This document shows positions 58,692 through 64,000 of a stretch of 64,000 bases of DNA, one piece after another (the first letter of the stretch is position 1; the number at the start of each line of letters is the position of its first letter). The translations under genes were made by a program, and so were the position numbers. Source of the DNA: Dryas octopetala. Its lineage: Eukaryota > Streptophyta > Magnoliopsida > Rosales > Rosaceae. The stretch spans positions 12,875,738 through 12,939,737 of the forward strand of contig OY992833.1 in NCBI GenBank assembly GCA_963921425.1, written 5' to 3'. Under the pieces are notes generated by a model. It saw nothing but the letters and a program-made list of their open reading frames with translations, did not search any database and had not been told where the DNA came from.

Positions 58692-58870
58692 CAATGGGCT
58701 GGGCTGGCTCGTTTAAAATGGACTCCTTTGTGCTTCGTGTCATGTTTGGGCTAACCCATTTAATAATCAGGATGGGCCGGCCCAACCCAATTATCTTAAA
58801 CCATAAGCTCGGCCCATAACAAGTCATGTCGAGCTAGACCGGTCTGATTATTTATTTTAAAATTTTTTAT
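58692..58870 (+). repeat. outer part of the right inverted arm
   Basis: CAATGGGCTGGGC, TTTAAAATGGxCTCCTTxGT and AACCCAATTATCTTAAACC mirror 47360 down to 47230, and continue the arm interrupted by the solo LTR. Confidence 0.65.
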
Positions 58871-58988
58871 TTTAATTATTAATTAATAAAAATTAATAAT
58901 TTATATTTTTAAGTTGTTCACCATCATCTAAATAATATTATAGAGAAATTACTATTTTTAATAATAATTTTAAGTTGTTCACTTATAT

Positions 58989-59819
58989 CACTACAAGAAA
59001 AAACAATTTGGGCAACGAACCCAGTTTCTCTCCCAAAGTTGATTTTCGTCGCCCAAACTTTTGGGCAACGAAATGTGTTTGTCAAGTGTTTGGTCGCCCA
59101 AGACTCTGGGCAACGAACTTATCATTAAAGTTGCCCAAAGCTACCTGGGGAGACGAATTTGGTTTGTCTCCTGAGGTAATTTTGGGCGACGAACCACATG
59201 ATTCGTCGCTGAAAGCAAAGCTTAGGCGACGAAATTATTCGTCGTCTAAACATACTTTGGGCGACGAATGTGTGCTTCCTCGTCCAATGTAAGTTTAGGC
59301 GAAGAACAATCCGTCGCCTAAACATACGTACTTTGGGCGACAAAGGGCTTGTTTTCTCGCCTAAACATACGTACCTTAACCCATTTTTTGCAAATTTATA
59401 ATTTATATTTAGTATTTAAAAAATATATATATAATAAATCATTATAATAAGATTGTATTCTTAATAATATACAATAAGATTCTAAATTTGAACTTAATTA
59501 CTAAATTATATTTATAATTTTAAATATATAGAAATATAAAATATATATAAAATATGTATTAAAATAATTTCACCGTTACCTAACTTCTACATCTCCGATT
59601 GAGCTAATTTTTTGCAGGAATGATCTTTGAGTGGGAAACTAAAAAATGAACGGTTCGGATCGTTGAAAACACAATTGAGATATGAGCTTTTACATATAAA
59701 TGAACGGTTTCTACACTTGAAGAATAAAATTCTATTAACTCTTTCGTTGAAATCTTGTCGTTTCAATAATTGTGAAGACCACAATGTGATTATAAAGATC
59801 AGAGCCGTTCATCATCTAT
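58989..59819. mobile_element. CACTA element end (copy A), interrupted at 59820
   Basis: It starts CACTACAAGAAAAAACAA and then shows GGCGACGAA subterminal words in the same order as the left end of 47361-52884, including the GGGGAGACGAA and GTCTCCTGAG phrase. From 59580 to 59819 it contains the TGAACGGTTCGGATCGTTGA internal repeat. That repeat breaks off inside CCGTTCATCATCTAT, where the next CACTA element begins; other copies read on as CTATGTTCATATTC. The remainder of copy A should lie beyond the window. Confidence 0.7.
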
Positions 59820-62219
59820 CATTACAAGAAAAACATATTTGGGCGACGAAACTTTGGGCGACGAACATATATTCGTCGCCCAAAGTAATTTTGGGCGACG
59901 AACAAGAACATTTGTCACTCAATGTCATATAGGTTTGGGCGACGAACATGTCCATCGTCCAAAGGATGTTTGGACGACGAATAACACGTTCCTCACCTAA
60001 AGTTACTTTGGGCGACGAACTGATCTCGTCGCCTAAACGCACGCAACAAAAAATTAATTGAGAAATACATTGGGCGAGGAATATATATGTTCGTCGCCCA
60101 AAGTGTCTTTGGGCGAGGAAAACGTAAATTTGTCGCCCAAACATACTTTGGGTGACGAAATATGGTTCGTCGCCCAAAGGGTCATTCCTTTTTTTTTGTA
60201 CAATTATATGTATGTTAATGATACAATGCGATCGTGTTTCCAACGATCCGAATCGTTCAATTTTTAATTCCTCATTGAAAGATCAGCATTGCAAAAAATT
60301 AGGATTATTGGAGATGTAAAAGTTATGTAACGGTGCTCGAATGTATGAACGATCAAGAAATTGCTAATACTAATCAATGGAGTAGATGAATTCCGATTTG
60401 GGCAATTTTTTGCAGGAATGATGTTTGAGTATAAACGAATAAAATGAACGGCTCCGATCGTTGAAATTACAGTATAGTCTTCACAATTCTTGAATCGACA
60501 AAGTTTCAACAAAAAAACTATAGAATTATACTCTTCAAGTGTATTTGTATGTAGAAGATCACTTTTGTATTGTGTTTTTAACGATCCGAACCAATCATTC
60601 CTTAGTGCCCCACTCAAACATCATCCATGCAAAAAATTATCTCAATTGGAGATGTAGAAGTTAGGTTTGGCATTTAGGATGTATGAACGATCTTGATTCT
60701 TATAATAATAATCGAACGGGTAGATGAACTCCGATTGAGCCGATTTTTTGCAGGATTGATCTTTGAATATGAACATATATGATGAATGGCTCTGATCGTG
60801 ATAAGCACGTTGTGGTCTTCACAATTATTGAAGCTACAAGGTTTTAACGAAAGAGTTAATAGAATTTTATTCTTCAAGTGCAAAAACCGTTCATGTATAT
60901 GTACAACCTCATATGTCGAACGTGTTTTCAATGATCCGAACCGTTCATTTATTAATTTCTCACTCAAATATTAATCTTGCAGAAAATAGGTCAATTGGAG
61001 ATGTAAACATTTGGTATCGGAGCTCGAATGTAGGAATGATCGTTTTGTAATAATGGTTTGGGCGAGGAACTTCACATTTCGTCGCCCAAAGGGGTTTTGG
61101 GCGACGAATTTATAATTTCCTCGCCCAAGATCACTTTGGGCGACGAAATTTGTAGTTCCTCGCCCAAAGTAAGAATACTTTTAGTTTACAATTTTATATA
61201 TGTAATAGCATACGATACGATTGTATTTCCAAAGATCATAACCATTCATTTTTTAATTCCCCACTCAAGGATCATCCATGCAAAAAATTAGCTCAATCGG
61301 AGATGTAGAAGTTAGGTAACGATGGTTGAACTTATGAACGATTGTGAATTTTCTAATACGAATCGAAGTATGAGATGAATTCCGATTTAGCCGATTTTTT
61401 GCAGGGATGATCTTCCAGTATAAACGAATAGAATGAACGGTTCCGATCGTTGAAATCACATTGTAGTCTTTACAAACTGTTGAATCGCCAAAATTTCTAC
61501 GAAAAAGTTAATAGAATTATACTCTTCAAGTGTATTTATATGTAGAAGCTCAGATTTCTATTATGTTTTTAACGATCCGAACCGATCATTGGCTAGTCCC
61601 CCACTCAAAGATCATTCATACAAAAAATTATCTTAATCGGAGAAGTAGAAGTTAGGTTTAGCATTTAGTGTGTATGAAAGATCATGGTTTTTATAATCAT
61701 AATCGAACGGCTAGATGAACTCCGATTAAGCGGATTTTTTGCAGGGATGATCTTTGCGTATGAACATAGATGATGAACGACTATGATTGTTGTAATGACG
61801 TTATTGTCTTCACAATTATTGAATCGACACGGTTTGAACGAAATAGTTAATATAATTTTATTATTTAAGTGTAAAATCCACTGATTTATATGTAGAACCT
61901 TATATGTCGATTGTGTTTTTAACGATCCGAACCGTTCATTTATTAGTTTGTCACTCAAAGATCATTTCTCTAAAATATTAGGTCAATTGGAGATCTAGAA
62001 GTTTGGTATTGAAGCTCGAACGTATGAACGATCATGGTTCATACCAAAAATCAACTTTGGGCGACGAACTGTGCGTCGCCCAAATTCTGAAATTGTGGTG
62101 GGATAAAACGGCGCCCTAAAGTCAACGACTTTAGGCGACGAACATGATTCTGTCGCACAAAGTATCTTTGGGCGACGAAATCATTAATTCCTCGTCCAAA
62201 GTAACTTTGGGCGACGAAT

Positions 62220-62490
62220 TAATGTCCGAAACCCACCCACCCATCGGAGATCCACCCCCCTCCTCCGAAAATCCACCCCCGCCGAAACCCACCCACGCCG
62301 AAACCCACCCCCCCCGAAAACCCACCCCCCACCCGAAACCCACCCTCCCCCGAAAACCCACCCCCACCGAAACCCATCCCCCCCCCCCCAGCCAAAAGCA
62401 GCTCACCGACACCCTCCCCCCAAGAAACCAGCTCACCCAAAACCCCCCCAAAGCCGAAACCAGCTCACCGAAAACACCCCCCCCCCCACA
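62220..62490 (+). repeat. C-rich tract of CCGAAACCCACCC-like units
   Basis: About 15-18 imperfect short units of the type CCGAAACCCACCCCC lie between the last GGCGACGAA repeat and the transposase 5' region. The opposite strand is G-rich enough for quadruplexes. It corresponds by position to the G-rich tract at 49860-50290 of the other CACTA element. The proline-rich ORF across it is low-complexity. Confidence 0.7.
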
Positions 62491-62499
62491 CAGGTAATT

Positions 62500-63060
62500 T
62501 TAATTTTTTTTTTCAATTTATGTTATTTTCCATTTTTTATGTTTTCTAATATTGTGGCTTTTGTACTTGTTGTGGATTTTGCATAAATTGGTTGTGAAAT
62601 TTCTGATTTTAGTGGTAATTAGTTAATGTTGTGGGTTTTTTTAATTTAGTGGTTTGGTTGTGAAATCTGAATTTAGATTGATGTTGGGCTCATATTTGAC
62701 AATGATTTATTTTTTTGGTGAAGGAAGGATAGTGTTGCATTTGTTGTGAAGGATAATTGCATTTTTGGTGAGGTATGTGTTTAATCTATCTTTTAGTTAA
62801 GTTTTTGTATGATTTGGTATTTAATGTTTCATATATAATTGTATTAAATTTTTGAGTGAATTAGTTTGTATGTTAAAATTAATTATAAAATTGATTAATT
62901 AGTTTGTATGTTTTTATATGCTAAAATTTAATAGTTTGTTTGTATGCTTATATGTATATTGTTAGATTAATTATAGTTTAGTTTGTATGTTACATTTAGT
63001 TTAATTGTAATTGCAAAATTCCCGATGACGTAGTCCAGCACTCCTCGAGTACTGGGTTAG
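62500..63060. other. AT-rich region after the C-rich tract
   Basis: AGGTAATTTTAATTTT follows the C-rich tract directly and reads as a splice donor. The region may be the first intron of the transposase transcript. T-rich, no ORF. Confidence 0.35.
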
Positions 63061-63081
63061 GTCATGTGGCACGAAGCGCTT

Positions 63082-63158
63082 GTGCGAAATTATCAGTCGA
63101 TAACTTTGTACATTCAACTAGTCGTGCGAAGTTATCAGTGGATAACTTTGTACACTAA
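63082..63158 (+). repeat. two small hairpin units, 42 bp apart
   Basis: GTGCGAAATTATCAGTCGAT plus AACTTTGTACA (from 63082) and GTGCGAAGTTATCAGTGGAT plus AACTTTGTACA (from 63124) are near-identical. Each can fold through AAGTTATC/GATAACTT. Confidence 0.7.
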
Positions 63159-63276
63159 ACTTAAATTCACCTTAGACCCGTTCGAGAGTCTATTGGACGC
63201 GCGCATGAGCGCTGGGCGTGACTGCGCTCCAATATGATTCTTGAATTGTCCAAATTACCCATGGACAGTTTGGGAG

Positions 63277-63491
63277 TGCACAATTATGTGTTGTGGTTAG
63301 CGGTTCATGTGATGTGGTTTTGATCTGAGAAAATTTCGGCAATATCTCCTTATGTGTTCTTCGAGTGCATACTAGATATTTGTGGTAAAATATCTACGTC
63401 GTGCACTTGGAGAACCATAGGGAGATGCTGCCGAAATTTTCCCTGATCTAAACTACGTCGTGTGAGCCAACAACCACGACACATATGTGCA
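63277..63491 (+). repeat. 215-nt imperfect hairpin upstream of the CACTA transposase
   Basis: The left arm (63277-63382) and right arm (63388-63491) pair over about 105 nt with scattered mismatches and a loop of about 5-6 nt. Paired blocks include GAAAATTTCGGCA with TGCCGAAATTTTC, GATCTGAG with CTGATCT, TGTGTTGTGGTTA with CAACCACGACACA, and AGATATTT with AAATATCT. The shape is like a plant MIR precursor or a small-RNA-producing foldback. No expression evidence is available here. Confidence 0.75.
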
Positions 63492-63587
63492 TTCTCGAAT
63501 GGGATAGGGCCCTTACTGGAGGCATAAGGAGACGAAGAAGGGTGACGCATCGTTTTCTAATTGTCGTGTAATATGGAAACAGGCATC

Positions 63588-64000
63588 ATGGACCGACAGT
63601 GGATACGTAATACGAATCGTGTTAGTGATGAATATTTGTATGAGATCGAGTCATTTATCCAAGTTGCACAGGAACATGTCAATGCTCAGAATAATATAAG
63701 GTGTCCGTGCCGGAATTGTAACAACTGTTTATGGAAGACAGTGTGTGAAGTCAGAATTCATTTGGTGAAATATGGGATGTCACACAACTATACGACATGG
63801 TCTTATCATGGTGAACCGAGAGTTTATGCTTCGATTTCCTCGGATCCTCGAACAATTCTGCAGCCTACTGAATCTGTTGGTGATGATAATGACCAAGTGA
63901 TGGGCATAATAAACGATGCTTATCCATATGCATCGCTTGATCACGAAGTCAGTCAGGATGATACAGAGAATGATAATATGGATGAAGATGATGGGTTGCC
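63588..64000 (+). CDS. CACTA TNPD-type transposase, N-terminus (partial)
   Basis: From the ATG at 63588 the frame stays open for 137 codons to the window edge. It begins MDRQWIRNTNRVSDEYLYEI, has the Cys cluster CPCRNCNN with a further C, then HLVKYGMSHNYTTWSYHGE, and turns acidic (NDNMDEDDG). This is the transposase-associated domain (MDxxW, CPCxxC, HLxxxGFxxxYxxWxxHGE) that opens plant En/Spm TNPD/TNP2 transposases. It precedes the DDE catalytic domain, which would lie beyond 64000. TNPD cuts the element ends with the help of TNPA. The open frame suggests an element younger than the one at 47361. Confidence 0.88.
   Translation, partial: MDRQWIRNTNRVSDEYLYEIESFIQVAQEHVNAQNNIRCPCRNCNNCLWKTVCEVRIHLVKYGMSHNYTTWSYHGEPRVYASISSDPRTILQPTESVGDDNDQVMGIINDAYPYASLDHEVSQDDTENDNMDEDDGL

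Larger units (their letters stand above)
59820..64000 (+). mobile_element. CACTA element (copy B), potentially autonomous, runs off the window
   Basis: It starts CATTACAAGAAAAACAT, a CACTA terminus with one changed base, preceded by TAT. It shows the same subterminal order as the right end of 47361-52884 read in reverse. It then holds GGCGACGAA repeats (59840-60180, 61055-61170, 62050-62220), diverged internal units with TGAACGG/CCGTTCA and GATCATCC words (60200-62040), a C-rich tract, an AT-rich 5' region with hairpins, and the start of the TNPD-type transposase gene at 63588. The right end is not in view, so completeness is unknown. Confidence 0.8.

Noticed and set aside
63350-63550. 66-codon minus-strand frame upstream of the transposase
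   Set aside because: It lies across the hairpin right arm and the leader of the CACTA gene on the opposite strand. No domain.

Overview
The window reads as nuclear DNA of a flowering plant, most likely a woody or herbaceous eudicot. Its genes have small exons with GT..AG introns. The recognisable families are plant ones: SABATH methyltransferase, defensin-like peptide, class III peroxidase, LRK10-like ectodomain and serine carboxypeptidase-like. The space between genes is AT-rich and packed with plant-type transposons. I cannot name the species.

Layout. 0-6 kb: two decayed ectodomain fragments of LRK10-like/GUB_WAK receptor kinases on opposite strands, then a truncated CACTA end and a duplicated promoter-like segment. 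5.5-8.8 kb: an apparently intact three-exon SABATH methyltransferase with a TATA box, a (GA)16 leader and a probable 5'UTR intron. 9-12.6 kb: AT-rich DNA, a foldback element, a cluster of TTTTCGGTAAT-type repeats and a dead peroxidase last exon. 13.5-19.4 kb: a complete but non-autonomous LTR retrotransposon with two 2,593-bp LTRs that look identical, only 658 bp between them, and a TTGGG target duplication. 20-26.7 kb: a hAT transposase remnant, a MITE, a 2.5-kb solo LTR (target duplication AAGCT) that split a second TTTTCGGTAAT cluster, and two converging peroxidase first-exon fragments around a foldback MITE. 28-32.5 kb: antisense LTR remains of two families. 32.9 kb: a carboxypeptidase exon remnant. 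34.8-37.5 kb: an LYR-family gene carrying a 1,048-bp Harbinger-like foldback element in its second intron. 38.6-41.1 kb: a SANT-like remnant and another foldback element. 41.6-46.4 kb: a 2.9-kb solo LTR (CGGTA), related antisense LTR remains and a Tat-like gypsy fragment. 47.4-52.9 kb: a complete CACTA element (CCA duplication) with a decayed accessory-transposase gene. 53-58.9 kb: a two-domain defensin-like gene inside a large old inverted duplication whose arms are split by the CACTA element and by a 636-bp solo LTR. 59-64 kb: one CACTA end interrupted by a second CACTA element, whose main transposase gene begins at 63588 and runs off the window.

Only three protein genes look possibly functional for the host: the SABATH enzyme, the two-domain defensin-like peptide and, with doubt at its 3' end, the LYR protein. 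Among the transposons, the CACTA element at the right edge has an open transposase start. It also carries a 215-nt imperfect hairpin just upstream that resembles a MIR precursor in shape. That hairpin, the masked inverted duplication around the defensin-like gene and the recent non-autonomous LTR element are the observations I would follow first. All family assignments come from reading motifs by eye; no searches were run.
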